A DNA stretch of 24,074 bases from Elusimicrobia bacterium UBA4817 (GCA_002402375.1 DHFT01000019.1:1-24074), one strand, 5' to 3'; shown: positions 7,010 to 14,565, numbered from the stretch's first letter. Notes: generated by a model from the letters alone, not told the origin. A program made the numbers and translations.

Positions 7010-7756
7010 ATGGAAATAAAAGTTGATGGTCTTGTAAAATCATATGGGAAACGTCGGGTTGTTAACGGCGTTTCACTTGACATAAAAAGTTCGGAAATAG
7101 TAGGACTTTTGGGTCCAAACGGCGCCGGTAAAACCACTACATTTCATATAATAGTCGGTCTTGTAAAAGCGGATTCCGGCAGTATTTTTTTTAATTCCGA
7201 AAATATAATAAATTTTCCGGTTCATCAGCGTGCCCGTAGGGGAATTGTATATTTATCTCAGGAAGCATCAGTTTTTCGCGGATTAACCGTCTGGGAAAAT
7301 ATTATGGCTGTTCTTGAAATGCTTTCTGAAAATTGTAGCCCCCGAATTCATTCGGGGGTAAGCGAAGTGAATGAAGAAAAATGCGAGTCGTTGTTAAAAC
7401 AGTTGAATGTTTATCATCTCAAAGACAGGCATACCCATAATCTTTCCGGCGGCGAGCGTCGTAGGGTAGAGATAGCAAGAGCCCTGGCTATCAATCCGAA
7501 ATTCATATTGTTGGACGAGCCGTTCGTAGGAATTGACCCTATTACGGTCTCGGATATTCAGGGTATAATTTCCGAACTTAAAAAATCAGGTATTGGAATA
7601 GTACTGACCGACCATAATGTTCGCCATGCTCTGGAAATTATAGATCGCGCCTACATTATTTACGATGGTAAAATTTTAATAGAAGGCACTGCGCATCAAC
7701 TTTTAGAAAGTGAAGAGGCAAGAAAAATATATCTCGGCGAGAAATTCAGGATGTAG
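7010..7756 (+). CDS. lptB: LptB, LPS export ABC transporter ATPase
   Basis: 248 residues; the ATPase that powers LptFG-driven LPS extraction from the inner membrane. Walker A GPNGAGKTT (35-43), signature LSGGERRRVEIARALA (145-160), Walker B ILLDEPFVGIDPI (166-178) and H-loop H202 are intact. Residues about 107-121 (SENCSPRIHSGVSEV) have no counterpart in typical LptB between WENIMAVLE and the following helix. They are encoded by a perfect palindrome and its flank (7339-7375), an apparent in-frame insertion. A GGTGG ribosome site lies rather far upstream (about 16 nt). It is the last gene before promoter P2. Confidence 0.95.
   Translation: MEIKVDGLVKSYGKRRVVNGVSLDIKSSEIVGLLGPNGAGKTTTFHIIVGLVKADSGSIFFNSENIINFPVHQRARRGIVYLSQEASVFRGLTVWENIMAVLEMLSENCSPRIHSGVSEVNEEKCESLLKQLNVYHLKDRHTHNLSGGERRRVEIARALAINPKFILLDEPFVGIDPITVSDIQGIISELKKSGIGIVLTDHNVRHALEIIDRAYIIYDGKILIEGTAHQLLESEEARKIYLGEKFRM
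7339..7358. repeat. Perfect palindrome inside lptB (TTCA centre)
   Basis: Arms CCCCCGAAT (7339-7347) and ATTCGGGGG (7350-7358) are separated by TC. A second, overlapping pairing exists between TTCATTC (7347-7353) and GAATGAA (7369-7375). The reading frame stays open through it. Confidence 0.9.
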
Positions 7757-7784
7757 TTGACTTTTTTGATAGTTTTTGTATCAT
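7757..7784 (+). promoter_or_regulatory. P2, sigma70-type promoter of hpf and the PTS/GH57 operon
   Basis: TTGACT (7757-7762) begins at the base after the lptB stop codon. TATCAT (7779-7784) follows with 16-bp spacing. The predicted start near 7791 gives a leader of about 33 nt before the hpf ATG at 7824. Confidence 0.7.
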
Positions 7785-7823
7785 AAACAGAAAAGACAAG
7801 ATGTCTTTCATAGGAGAAATAAA

Positions 7824-8351
7824 ATGATTATTAACATTAGAGCAAAGAGGATAAAGGTTCCGGAAAATCTTGTGGAATACATAAAGGGGAAACTTTCAAA
7901 ATCGGAAAGATATTTTTCAATTATAAACAAAATAGAAGTATTTTTAAGTAAGCAAAAATATCTGTACATCGTTGAAATTATTATTAACATAGTCGGTCAA
8001 ACAATAAAAATAAAACAGCAGGCTGCGGATTTTCGCTCCGCTGTTGACATAGCGGTGGATAAAGTTGAGCAGCAATTAAGAAAAGAAAAAGAAAGAGTTA
8101 AAAGCCGCAGGAAATCTTTCAGGTCATACCTGTTAGAGGATAAATACCGGCAAGCGGAAAAGGTCTCAATGGATTTGAATAAAAGAAAACTTATTCCTCC
8201 TGTTTCAAGTATTGGCGAAGCCGTTAAAATTATGGATGATAACGATTATATGTTTTGGATTTTTTTTAATAAAGATACCAATAAACTGTCGGTAATATAT
8301 GAGAAGTCCGAATTAAATTATGGTTTGTTTGAGATTGAGAAAAGGAGGTAG
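7824..8351 (+). CDS. hpf: Ribosome hibernation-promoting factor, long form
   Basis: 175 residues. HPF binds the 30S decoding centre in stationary phase, and the long form dimerises ribosomes through its C-terminal domain. The N-terminal S30AE/YfiA domain spans about 1-95, followed by a basic linker (KEKERVKSRRKSFR). The C-terminal dimerisation domain (about 115-172) ends IFFNKDTNKLSVIYEKSELNYGLFEIE. The start is the ATG after AGGAGA (7813-7818). The frame opens 16 codons earlier, but those precede or span the predicted transcript start. It is followed by ptsN as in proteobacteria. Confidence 0.92.
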   Translation: MIINIRAKRIKVPENLVEYIKGKLSKSERYFSIINKIEVFLSKQKYLYIVEIIINIVGQTIKIKQQAADFRSAVDIAVDKVEQQLRKEKERVKSRRKSFRSYLLEDKYRQAEKVSMDLNKRKLIPPVSSIGEAVKIMDDNDYMFWIFFNKDTNKLSVIYEKSELNYGLFEIEKRR

Positions 8352-8359
8352 TACAAAGT

Positions 8360-8821
8360 ATGAAAATTTTGGATTTTCTGGCTGAGGGTTGTGTTTTGAC
8401 GGAACTGGAAGGGAAAACAAAAAAAGCCGTGGTTACGGAACTTGTTGAGGTGCTTGCCAAAAAAAAAACACAGGTGAAAAATGTTGATAAAGTGGTGGAA
8501 GCCATTATGAAAAGGGAAAGCACGGGTTCTACCGGCATCGGACAGGGTGTCGCAATTCCTCATGCTAAAAGCGAAGACGTATCAAAAATAGTTGCATCCC
8601 TGGGAATTTCTAAAGCAGGCGTTGATTTTGATTCGTTGGACGGAGAGCCGGTCTACATAATTTTTTTGATGGTGGCGCCGCCGGAATCCATATCGGAACA
8701 CTTGCAGGCAATTGCAAAAATTTCCCGCCTTTTGAAAGATAAATTTTTCAGGCAATCATTAAGGGATGCCGCGTCGCCGTCGGAAATTATTAAGATAATA
8801 AAAGAAGAGGACGAACTATGA
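8360..8821 (+). CDS. ptsN: PTS IIA component, fructose/nitrogen type (PtsN-like)
   Basis: 153 residues. A phospho-accepting regulatory IIA protein, in other bacteria linked to nitrogen, potassium or sugar control. The active histidine is H68 in GVAIPHAKS. The surrounding pattern STGIGQGVAIPHAK, the strand PVYIIFLMVAPPESISEHLQAIAKISRLL, and the C-terminal helix match PTS EIIA type 2. A strong ribosome site AAAGGAGGT (8341-8349) begins inside the end of hpf. It belongs to the same operon as hprK and ptsH, the likely phosphate donor route. Confidence 0.92.
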   Translation: MKILDFLAEGCVLTELEGKTKKAVVTELVEVLAKKKTQVKNVDKVVEAIMKRESTGSTGIGQGVAIPHAKSEDVSKIVASLGISKAGVDFDSLDGEPVYIIFLMVAPPESISEHLQAIAKISRLLKDKFFRQSLRDAASPSEIIKIIKEEDEL

Positions 8822-8908
8822 GTCCAATTAAAAGATTAGAAAGATTTAGAAAAATTATGAAAAGATTTTAATCTTTGTAATTTTTTTAATTTTTGTAATT
8901 TTTAAATC
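8822..8908. repeat. AAAGATT word array, copy 1
   Basis: The left arm has AAAAGATTAGAAAGATTTAG-type units and the right arm TAATCTTTGTAATTTTTTTA-type units, complementary if G-U pairs are allowed. Related copies are at 10837-10925 and 13527-13632. It fills the gap between ptsN and hprK. Confidence 0.75.
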
Positions 8909-8917
8909 GGTGTTAAT

Positions 8918-9868
8918 ATGGATAAAAACATTACCGTAAGAGAGCTTTTTGAAAAAAAAGAGACGGAGTTTTTGCTTGAAACCGTTTCGGGCGAAGAAGG
9001 GCTTAATAAAAAAATAACAGTTTCCGATATAAACCGGATGGGATTGGTGCTAACCGGTTTTTTTGATTACTTCCCGTATCAGCGTGTCCAAATTTTAGGT
9101 CTCGGTGAAACAACATATCTGAAATCGCACACGGTAAAAAGCGAAACCCTTGAAAAAATATTTTCGTTTGATTTGCCTGCCATATTTATAACAAGAAATT
9201 TAGATATTCCTTCGGAATTTTTAAGGTTGTCAAAAAAATATAAAATCCCCGTTATAAAAACCTCACTTGAAACCGGCAGATTTACGACTGAACTTACCCT
9301 TTTTTTAGAAGATATGCTTGCTCCGTCAGTCGTGAAACATGGCGTGCTTGTCAATGTATCCGGGATGGGCGTTTTAATATTCGGTCATTCTTCTATCGGG
9401 AAATCGGAGTGTGCGCTTGAACTTATAAAAAGTGGGCATATTCTTGTAGCGGATGACGTTGTTGAGATAAAACGCCGTCCGGGCGAAGTACTTATCGGTT
9501 TCGGCGAGGAACTTATCAGGCATCATATGGAGATAAGAGGCGTCGGAATTATTGACATCAGAAATCTTTTTGGAATTTTTTCGGTGATGGATTCAACGGA
9601 AATTAATCTGGTTGTCCAACTTGAACACTGGAAGGGCGAGAAGGAATACGACCGGCTGGGGTTGGACGAGGTTACGACGGAGATATTAGGAGTAAAGATT
9701 CCCAGCGTAACTATCCCGGTTAAACCTGGCCGAAACCTTTCTTCAATAGTTGAAATAGCCGCGATGAATCAGCGGCTTAAAATGAGGGGCTATCACGCCG
9801 CACAGGATTTAAATCAACGACTCATAGAAATGATGAAAGAAAAGAACACGGAACAGACGCAGAAATAA
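8918..9868 (+). CDS. hprK: HPr kinase/phosphorylase
   Basis: 316 residues. Phosphorylates HPr on Ser46 with ATP or PPi and reverses it with phosphate, tuning PTS flux to the energy state. The N-terminal domain is about 1-130; the C-terminal kinase domain has Walker A GHSSIGKS (156-163), the DD pair (179-180), the HPrK signature MEIRGVGIIDIR (204-215), and the C-terminal pattern NLSSIVEIAAMNQRLKMRGYHAA. The Walker A carries Ser where most family members have Gly (GxSGxGKS), probably tolerated. No clear Shine-Dalgarno precedes the ATG; a word repeat ends just upstream. Its target HPr (ptsH) with Ser46 is encoded at 19906. Confidence 0.95.
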   Translation: MDKNITVRELFEKKETEFLLETVSGEEGLNKKITVSDINRMGLVLTGFFDYFPYQRVQILGLGETTYLKSHTVKSETLEKIFSFDLPAIFITRNLDIPSEFLRLSKKYKIPVIKTSLETGRFTTELTLFLEDMLAPSVVKHGVLVNVSGMGVLIFGHSSIGKSECALELIKSGHILVADDVVEIKRRPGEVLIGFGEELIRHHMEIRGVGIIDIRNLFGIFSVMDSTEINLVVQLEHWKGEKEYDRLGLDEVTTEILGVKIPSVTIPVKPGRNLSSIVEIAAMNQRLKMRGYHAAQDLNQRLIEMMKEKNTEQTQK

Positions 9869-9871
9869 AAC

Positions 9872-9954
9872 GATGCAAGGGTTTAGGCGGATTTCAATCC
9901 GCCTGTCCAAACCCGATGCATCACACAATGATGTAGACGGCACTTCAGTGCCGT
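9872..9954. repeat. Compound palindromic element, two hairpins with TTCA centres
   Basis: Hairpin 1 has three stacked stems: GATGCA (9872-9877)/TGCATC (9917-9922), GGGTTT (9879-9884)/AAACCC (9909-9914), and AGGCGGATT (9885-9893)/AATCCGCCT (9896-9904) around TC. Hairpin 2 has ACGGCACT (9937-9944)/AGTGCCGT (9947-9954) around TC. There is no U-run, so neither looks like an intrinsic terminator. Confidence 0.9.
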
Positions 9955-9988
9955 GAAGAAGTTCCGTGTCAGTTCAGCGGTAATTTAT

Positions 9989-10840
9989 ATGGACACGCAA
10001 TTTTTTATTATAACAGGCATTTCCGGCGCCGGGAAAAGTCAGGCAATCAAATGCTTTGAAGACCTCGGATTTTTTTGCGTTGACAACCTTCCGCTGATTC
10101 TTATTGAAAAATTCGTATCGTTAAGCGCCGCCTCAAAAGATAACAGGTTTAAAAAAATCGCCTTGGGAATAGACATAAGAGAAGGCGAAAACCTTACCGA
10201 TTTTCATTTGATAATATCAAATTTGGCGCTTCGTCCGAGAATACTTTTTTTTGATGCCTCGGATGAAACAATTATAAGACGCTTCAGCGAAACCCGCAGA
10301 AAACATCCGCTCGGAAAAATTGTTCCGGAGGCGGTAAAAACGGAACGGGAGATTTTGTCGGATATAAAAGAACAGGCATCAAAAGTTATTGATACAACCG
10401 ATGTGAATCTTCAGGAACTCAAGGAAACAATAGCGGGACTGCTTAAAATTTCGCAAAAAACAGAGATGAGAATCACAGCGATATCCTTCGGTTATAAATA
10501 CGGTATTCCGTCGGATGCCGATATAGTTATGGATGTCAGATTTCTGCCCAATCCGTTTTATGTAAAAGATTTAAAGCATCACACCGGGAATGAAAGAAAA
10601 GTAAAAAATTACGTAATGGGTTTTCCCGAAGCAAAAAAATTTGTAAAATCATTTTTCGGGATGATTTTAAGCATAATTCCTAAATACATAAAAGAAGGAA
10701 AATCATATCTGACGATTGCATTGGGTTGTACCGGCGGCCGTCATCGCTCGGTTGTGCTGGCAAACGAACTCAAAGAATATCTTTCACGGAAGAAATTCTC
10801 GGTTATATTGAAACACAGGGATATTGATAAAACCAATTAA
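9989..10840 (+). CDS. rapZ: RapZ/YvcJ-family nucleotide-binding protein
   Basis: 283 residues. In E. coli RapZ delivers sRNA GlmZ to RNase E to control amino-sugar synthesis; elsewhere it is a nucleotide-binding PTS-linked regulator. Walker A is GISGAGKS (10-17), followed by FCVDNLP. The C-terminal RNA-binding-type domain includes YGIPSDADIVMDVRFLPNPFYV and GCTGGRHRSV (246-255). The ATG at 9989 places Walker A at the usual distance from the start. A GTG at 9953 is also in frame but lies in a hairpin arm. The upstream TTCAGCGGTAATTTAT closely matches the sequence before the IID start, so both may come from the same repeat family. No ribosome site is evident. Confidence 0.92.
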   Translation: MDTQFFIITGISGAGKSQAIKCFEDLGFFCVDNLPLILIEKFVSLSAASKDNRFKKIALGIDIREGENLTDFHLIISNLALRPRILFFDASDETIIRRFSETRRKHPLGKIVPEAVKTEREILSDIKEQASKVIDTTDVNLQELKETIAGLLKISQKTEMRITAISFGYKYGIPSDADIVMDVRFLPNPFYVKDLKHHTGNERKVKNYVMGFPEAKKFVKSFFGMILSIIPKYIKEGKSYLTIALGCTGGRHRSVVLANELKEYLSRKKFSVILKHRDIDKTN

Positions 10841-10925
10841 AAGATTGAAAGATTGAGAAAGATTATGAAAGATTTTATCTTTATAATTTTTCTAATTTTT
10901 GTAATCTTTCATAATTTTCTTAATT
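10837..10925. repeat. AAAGATT word array, copy 2
   Basis: The left arm repeats AAAGATTGA units. The right arm repeats ATCTTTATA, ATTTTTCTA and ATTTTTGTA units. It starts at the rapZ stop codon and ends about 10 nt before the ribosome site of the next gene. Confidence 0.75.
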
Positions 10926-10945
10926 GTCGTTATCGGGAGGTTTTT

Positions 10946-11845
10946 ATGTCAAAAAATCCGACATCCGGAGTAAGAAAAATTAAAAAAGTTGAGATGCCTA
11001 AGTCGGTCTACATTGATACCGGCTATCCGATTCCGGAGAGATATAACGAGGATATTCTTGTGATTCTTCCGAGGGACCCTCACTGGATTTTTGCCTATTG
11101 GGATATTTCCGACAAAACATCCTTGCAGTTAAAAAAGAAATACGGCCGCGATATTTTTGAAAAATCAAATTTTGTTTTAAGAGTCCACGATATAACCGGA
11201 TTCAAAAAATTCCCGGGCAGCAAATCACGCAAATTTAAGGAAATGTCCGTCAACTTTAACTCCCGCAACTGGTACATAAATGTTGGAGATTCCAGCAGAA
11301 CATACTGCATACAATTAGGCATTAAAACCAAAGACGGAAAATTTATGCCGATTCTTTTGTCCAACACTATTATTACGCCGTCGGGCAGAGTTTCGGATGC
11401 GACAGGCGAGCAGTGGATGCTTGTCTATGAGGATTACGAGAAATTGCTAAAACTTTCCGGAATTGACAAAGTGGGCGTGGGCTCTCTGGAGATGGCAAAG
11501 TTTTTGGCGAAGAGATGGGAATATCTCAACATCGTTTCCCACGGCGCTTTTTCCGGAATGTTTTCAGGAGTTACATCGCGTGGTTTTAAGGTGCCTCTTT
11601 CCGAAATCGGCAAAGCAAGAAATTTCTGGCTTATAGCGGATGCCGAATTGATTGTCTACGGTGCGACAGATCCGTCCGCATCGCTTACGATAAACGACGA
11701 ACCGGTTCAGTTAAATCCGGACGGAACATTTTCATTGAGGGTTGAATTTCCTGACGGCAAAAAAGAGTTCAAAATAAAAGCCGTCTCAAAAGATAAAATT
11801 GACGAAAGAAGAATAACTATAACAGCGGAAAGAAAAACGGAATAA
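10946..11845 (+). CDS. DUF4912-domain protein beside GH57 branching enzyme
   Basis: 299 residues, cytosolic. The DUF4912 pattern is clear at about 30-110 (DILVILPRDPHWIFAYWDIS ... FVLRVHDIT ... NWYINVGDSSRTYCIQLG), a fold resembling Ig/carbohydrate-binding modules. A second such domain lies at about 230-290 (WLIADAELIVYGATDPSASLTIND, FSLRVEFPDGKKEF). The biochemical role is unknown; proteins of this family are commonly found next to GH57 branching enzymes, so glucan binding is plausible. The ATG follows GGGAGG (10935-10940). The frame extends 31 codons upstream through a word repeat and would give a false hydrophobic leader. A word array separates it from the GH57 gene. Confidence 0.82.
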   Translation: MSKNPTSGVRKIKKVEMPKSVYIDTGYPIPERYNEDILVILPRDPHWIFAYWDISDKTSLQLKKKYGRDIFEKSNFVLRVHDITGFKKFPGSKSRKFKEMSVNFNSRNWYINVGDSSRTYCIQLGIKTKDGKFMPILLSNTIITPSGRVSDATGEQWMLVYEDYEKLLKLSGIDKVGVGSLEMAKFLAKRWEYLNIVSHGAFSGMFSGVTSRGFKVPLSEIGKARNFWLIADAELIVYGATDPSASLTINDEPVQLNPDGTFSLRVEFPDGKKEFKIKAVSKDKIDERRITITAERKTE

Positions 11846-11849
11846 AAGA

Positions 11850-11932
11850 CAGCGGCGTAAAAAAGTAAGAAGGTGAAAAAGTGAAAACAATTTTTCTTTC
11901 TTACTTTATTACCTTTTTACTCTTTCACGCTG
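11850..11932. repeat. GTGAAAAAG/CTTTTTAC word array
   Basis: The outer closing pair is CAGCG (11850-11854) with CGCTG (11928-11932). The left arm has GTAAAAAAG, GTAAGAAG, GTGAAAAAG and GTGAAAAC units; the right arm has CTTTCTTAC, TTTATTAC, CTTTTTAC and TCTTTCAC units. It fills the gap between the DUF4912 gene and GH57 and leaves an AAGGTG ribosome site intact. Confidence 0.8.
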
Positions 11933-11944
11933 TTAAGGTGTATT

Positions 11945-13525
11945 ATGGAAAAAGGTTATTTATGTCTGGTACTGCATGCCCATCTTCCTTACATCCGTCA
12001 TCCGGAATATGAGGATTTTTTAGAGGAGGATTGGTTGTTTGAAGCCATCACAGAAACATATATTCCGCTTCTGGATATGTTTGAACGGCTGATTTCCGAA
12101 GGCGTTGATTTTCGCATAACGATGTCGTTGACCCCAACGCTCTGCGGAATGTTTTCCGATGAACTTCTGCAGAACAGATACAGCAGGCATCTGGATAAAC
12201 TTTTAGAACTTTCCGAGAAGGAACTTGTCCGGACACGCGACCACCGGACGCTGTATACTACTGCTTTGATGTACAACAGAAAATTCAAAAAGAGCAGGGA
12301 AATTTTTACCAAATACAAAGGCAATATTCTTAACGGTTTCAAGAAAGTTCAAGACGCCGGCAAACTTGAAATTATCACCTGCTGTGCTACTCATGGTTAT
12401 ATCCCCCTGATGATTCACGAGAAGGCAAAACAGGCGCAGATAAAAATTGCGGTTCACGATTACATTGAAAAATTCGGCCGCCGGCCCAAGGGCATTTGGC
12501 TTGCCGAGTGCGCTTATACTCCGGGTGCGGATTATATTCTTAAAGAAAACGGACTGCGTTTCTTTTTTGTGGATACTCACGGAATTTTATACGGCACTCC
12601 CCGTCCGAGGTACGGTGTCTTTGCGCCCGTCTATTGTCCGTCGGGTGTTGCGGCATTCGCCCGTGATATGGAGTCGGCTCATCAGGTCTGGTCGGCCGAT
12701 ATCGGGTATCCCGGCGATCCGAATTATCGCGAATTTTACAGGGATGTCGGCTACGATTTGGACTATGATTACATTCATCCATATCTCCACAGCGACGGTA
12801 TAAGAAGAAATGTCGGGATAAAATACTTCAAAATTACCGGCAATGTTTCCCTTCACGCAAAGCAACCGTATAATCCCGCCGCTGCGAGAGAAAAAGCGGC
12901 GCAGCATGCGGGAAATTTTATGTTTAACCGGCAGAAACAGGTTGAGCATCTTTTTGGATTAATCAAAAGAAAGCCGCTGATTGTGTCAATGTATGACGCC
13001 GAACTTTTCGGGCACTGGTGGTACGAGGGGCCCGATTTTCTGGAGTTTTTATTTAAGAAAATTCATTACGACCAGAAAACAATAAAAACGATAACACCGT
13101 CGGAGTATCTTAAAAAACATCCGGATAATCAGGTTTTACAACCCTGTATGTCGTCGTGGGGTGACAAGGGCTACAACGAGTATTGGCTTAACGGTGCTAA
13201 CGACTGGGTCTATCGCCATCTTCACAAAGCCGCCGCAAGAATGATTGAGATTACGCGGGAAAATCCTAATGCGGGCGGATTAAAAAAACGGGCGTTGAAT
13301 CAAGCGGCAAGAGAGTTGCTTTTGTCGCAGGCGTCCGACTGGGCGTTTATTATGACTGCCGGTACCACCATCCCTTATGCTCTCAAAAGAACAAAAGACC
13401 ATATCCATCAGTTCACCGCCTTATATGAGCAGATAAAAAAAAATCAGATTGACGAGAGATTTTTATCCGACCTTGAAAGAAAAAACAATATCTTCCCGAG
13501 CATTGATTACCGTGCGTATTTATAG
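11945..13525 (+). CDS. GH57 1,4-alpha-glucan branching enzyme (DUF1957 type), paralogue 1
   Basis: 526 residues, no signal peptide, so cytosolic. GH57/DUF1957 enzymes create alpha-1,6 branches in glycogen. Motifs: HAHLPYIRHP (11-20); WLAECAYTP with the expected nucleophile E188; MYDAELFGHWWYEGP (349-363) with acid/base D351; a C-terminal helical domain (SSWGDKGYNEYWLNG, QAARELLLSQASDWAFIMTAGT). Spacing of E188 and D351 agrees with known GH57 branching enzymes. It is placed between the DUF4912 gene and the PTS IIA gene. A second, longer paralogue lies at 14562. Branching rather than amylase activity is inferred from the DUF1957 architecture. Confidence 0.88.
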   Translation: MEKGYLCLVLHAHLPYIRHPEYEDFLEEDWLFEAITETYIPLLDMFERLISEGVDFRITMSLTPTLCGMFSDELLQNRYSRHLDKLLELSEKELVRTRDHRTLYTTALMYNRKFKKSREIFTKYKGNILNGFKKVQDAGKLEIITCCATHGYIPLMIHEKAKQAQIKIAVHDYIEKFGRRPKGIWLAECAYTPGADYILKENGLRFFFVDTHGILYGTPRPRYGVFAPVYCPSGVAAFARDMESAHQVWSADIGYPGDPNYREFYRDVGYDLDYDYIHPYLHSDGIRRNVGIKYFKITGNVSLHAKQPYNPAAAREKAAQHAGNFMFNRQKQVEHLFGLIKRKPLIVSMYDAELFGHWWYEGPDFLEFLFKKIHYDQKTIKTITPSEYLKKHPDNQVLQPCMSSWGDKGYNEYWLNGANDWVYRHLHKAAARMIEITRENPNAGGLKKRALNQAARELLLSQASDWAFIMTAGTTIPYALKRTKDHIHQFTALYEQIKKNQIDERFLSDLERKNNIFPSIDYRAYL

Positions 13526-13526
13526 G

Positions 13527-13632
13527 GGCAATTGAAAGATTGAAAGATTAAAAAGATTTATGAAAGATTGAGAAAGATTTGTAAAGATTTTAATCTTTGT
13601 AATTTTTCTAATCTTTATAATTTTTTTAATTG
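13527..13632. repeat. AAAGATT word array, copy 3
   Basis: The longest of the three copies. The left arm has five or six GAAAGATT or AAAAGATT units. The right arm is AATCTTTGTAATTTTTCTA-like. The flanks CAATTG (13530-13535) and AATTG pair at the base. It occupies most of the gap between GH57 and the PTS IIA gene. Confidence 0.78.
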
Positions 13633-13641
13633 ATTTTATTT

Positions 13642-14064
13642 ATGATAGGCATAATCATCATTACGCACGGGGATTTTTCAGAAGCACTGCTTGAAACGGC
13701 GCAGGGTATCGTCGGAAAACAGCAATTTATATTTGCAATAGCGATATCATACTCCGAAGACCCGAAGGTAGTTCACCAGCGGCTTGAAAAGGAAATAAAC
13801 GCTAACAGGGTTGTTAACGATTGGCTTATTCTGACCGATATGGTCGGCGGAACCCCGTGCAATATCTGTCTTACGCTTGTTGAAAAATTCAGGGAAAACT
13901 ATGAGGTTGTCAGCGGTGTTAATCTTTATATGCTCATTTCAGCTTTTATCAACAGGGATAAAATGCCGTTAACGGAACTAAAAAATAAAATTATGGAAGA
14001 CGCCAAGTCATCTATAATGGATGCGAAGGAAAAGTTTCTGTGCCGACTAAAAAAAGTTGAATAA
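13642..14064 (+). CDS. PTS mannose-family IIA component
   Basis: 140 residues. Takes phosphate from HPr and passes it to IIB. The active histidine is H9 in IITHGDFSEALLETA; the second motif MVGGTPCNI and the region following match the EIIA-Man fold. The ATG at 13642 gives the usual short N-terminus; a TTG at 13630 adds four residues. No ribosome site is visible. IIB follows after 3 nt, while IIC and IID lie about 4 kb further on, beyond two GH57 genes. Similar proteobacterial proteins (ManX-like, next to hprK and rapZ) are regulatory, but here all transport subunits are present. Confidence 0.92.
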   Translation: MIGIIIITHGDFSEALLETAQGIVGKQQFIFAIAISYSEDPKVVHQRLEKEINANRVVNDWLILTDMVGGTPCNICLTLVEKFRENYEVVSGVNLYMLISAFINRDKMPLTELKNKIMEDAKSSIMDAKEKFLCRLKKVE

Positions 14065-14067
14065 TTT

Positions 14068-14565
14068 ATGTCAATCGTTTTAATCAGAATAGATGACCGT
14101 CTTATTCACGGGCAGGTTATAGAGGGCTGGCTGAAAACGGTTCATGCCGACAGAATTCTCGTGGTAAGCGATGAGGTGGTGGCCGACAAAATACAAAAAC
14201 AACTTATGGGACTGGCAGTCCCGGAAAATATAAAACTGACGATTGCCGATGTAGAAAAATCCGTAGAAATAATTAACGATGGGCACGACACCAAAGAGAG
14301 GATTCTTGTGCTTTTACCTGACATTAAAACAGCGTCAAAAATGATTGAATTAAAAGCCGATATAGAGTCGTTGAATCTCGGCGGACTTCACTGGTCGCAG
14401 GGTAAAACCCAGTATCTAAAAGCCGTTTCGTTGGACGAAAAAGATATAGAGCAACTCAAAGAAATCAAAAAAAGAGGAATTGAAATTGAGTCGCGGGCGT
14501 TGCCGATGGACGACCGAATAGACATATTAAAATTTATAGAGGAAAAATCCGGAATTAAAAAATGA
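14068..14565 (+). CDS. PTS mannose/sorbose-family IIB component
   Basis: 165 residues, full length for the family. Accepts phosphate from IIA and phosphorylates the sugar as it enters through IIC/IID. The active histidine is H14 in IRIDDRLIHGQVIEGW, the family signature. Further conserved parts are LNLGGLHWSQGKTQYLKAVSL and the RALPMDDRIDI region. The start lies 3 nt after the IIA stop without a clear ribosome site, so translation is likely coupled. The 3' end overlaps the next GH57 gene by 4 bp (ATGA), directly tying PTS and glucan-enzyme expression. Confidence 0.94.
   Translation: MSIVLIRIDDRLIHGQVIEGWLKTVHADRILVVSDEVVADKIQKQLMGLAVPENIKLTIADVEKSVEIINDGHDTKERILVLLPDIKTASKMIELKADIESLNLGGLHWSQGKTQYLKAVSLDEKDIEQLKEIKKRGIEIESRALPMDDRIDILKFIEEKSGIKK

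Noticed and set aside
8818..8871. 17-codon frame overlapping the ptsN stop as ATGA
   Set aside because: Its sequence is just the left arm of the AAAGATT array; the overlap is likely chance.
9872..9922. Intrinsic terminator after hprK
   Set aside because: Strong stem but no following U-run, and rapZ continues the same operon with no promoter.
9953..9988. GTG start for rapZ 12 codons upstream
   Set aside because: The GTG lies in the arm of a hairpin, and the added residues have no counterpart in the family.
10853..10945. Hydrophobic N-terminal extension of the DUF4912 protein, resembling a signal peptide
   Set aside because: It is read from an AAAGATT array; a good GGGAGG site supports the ATG at 10946.
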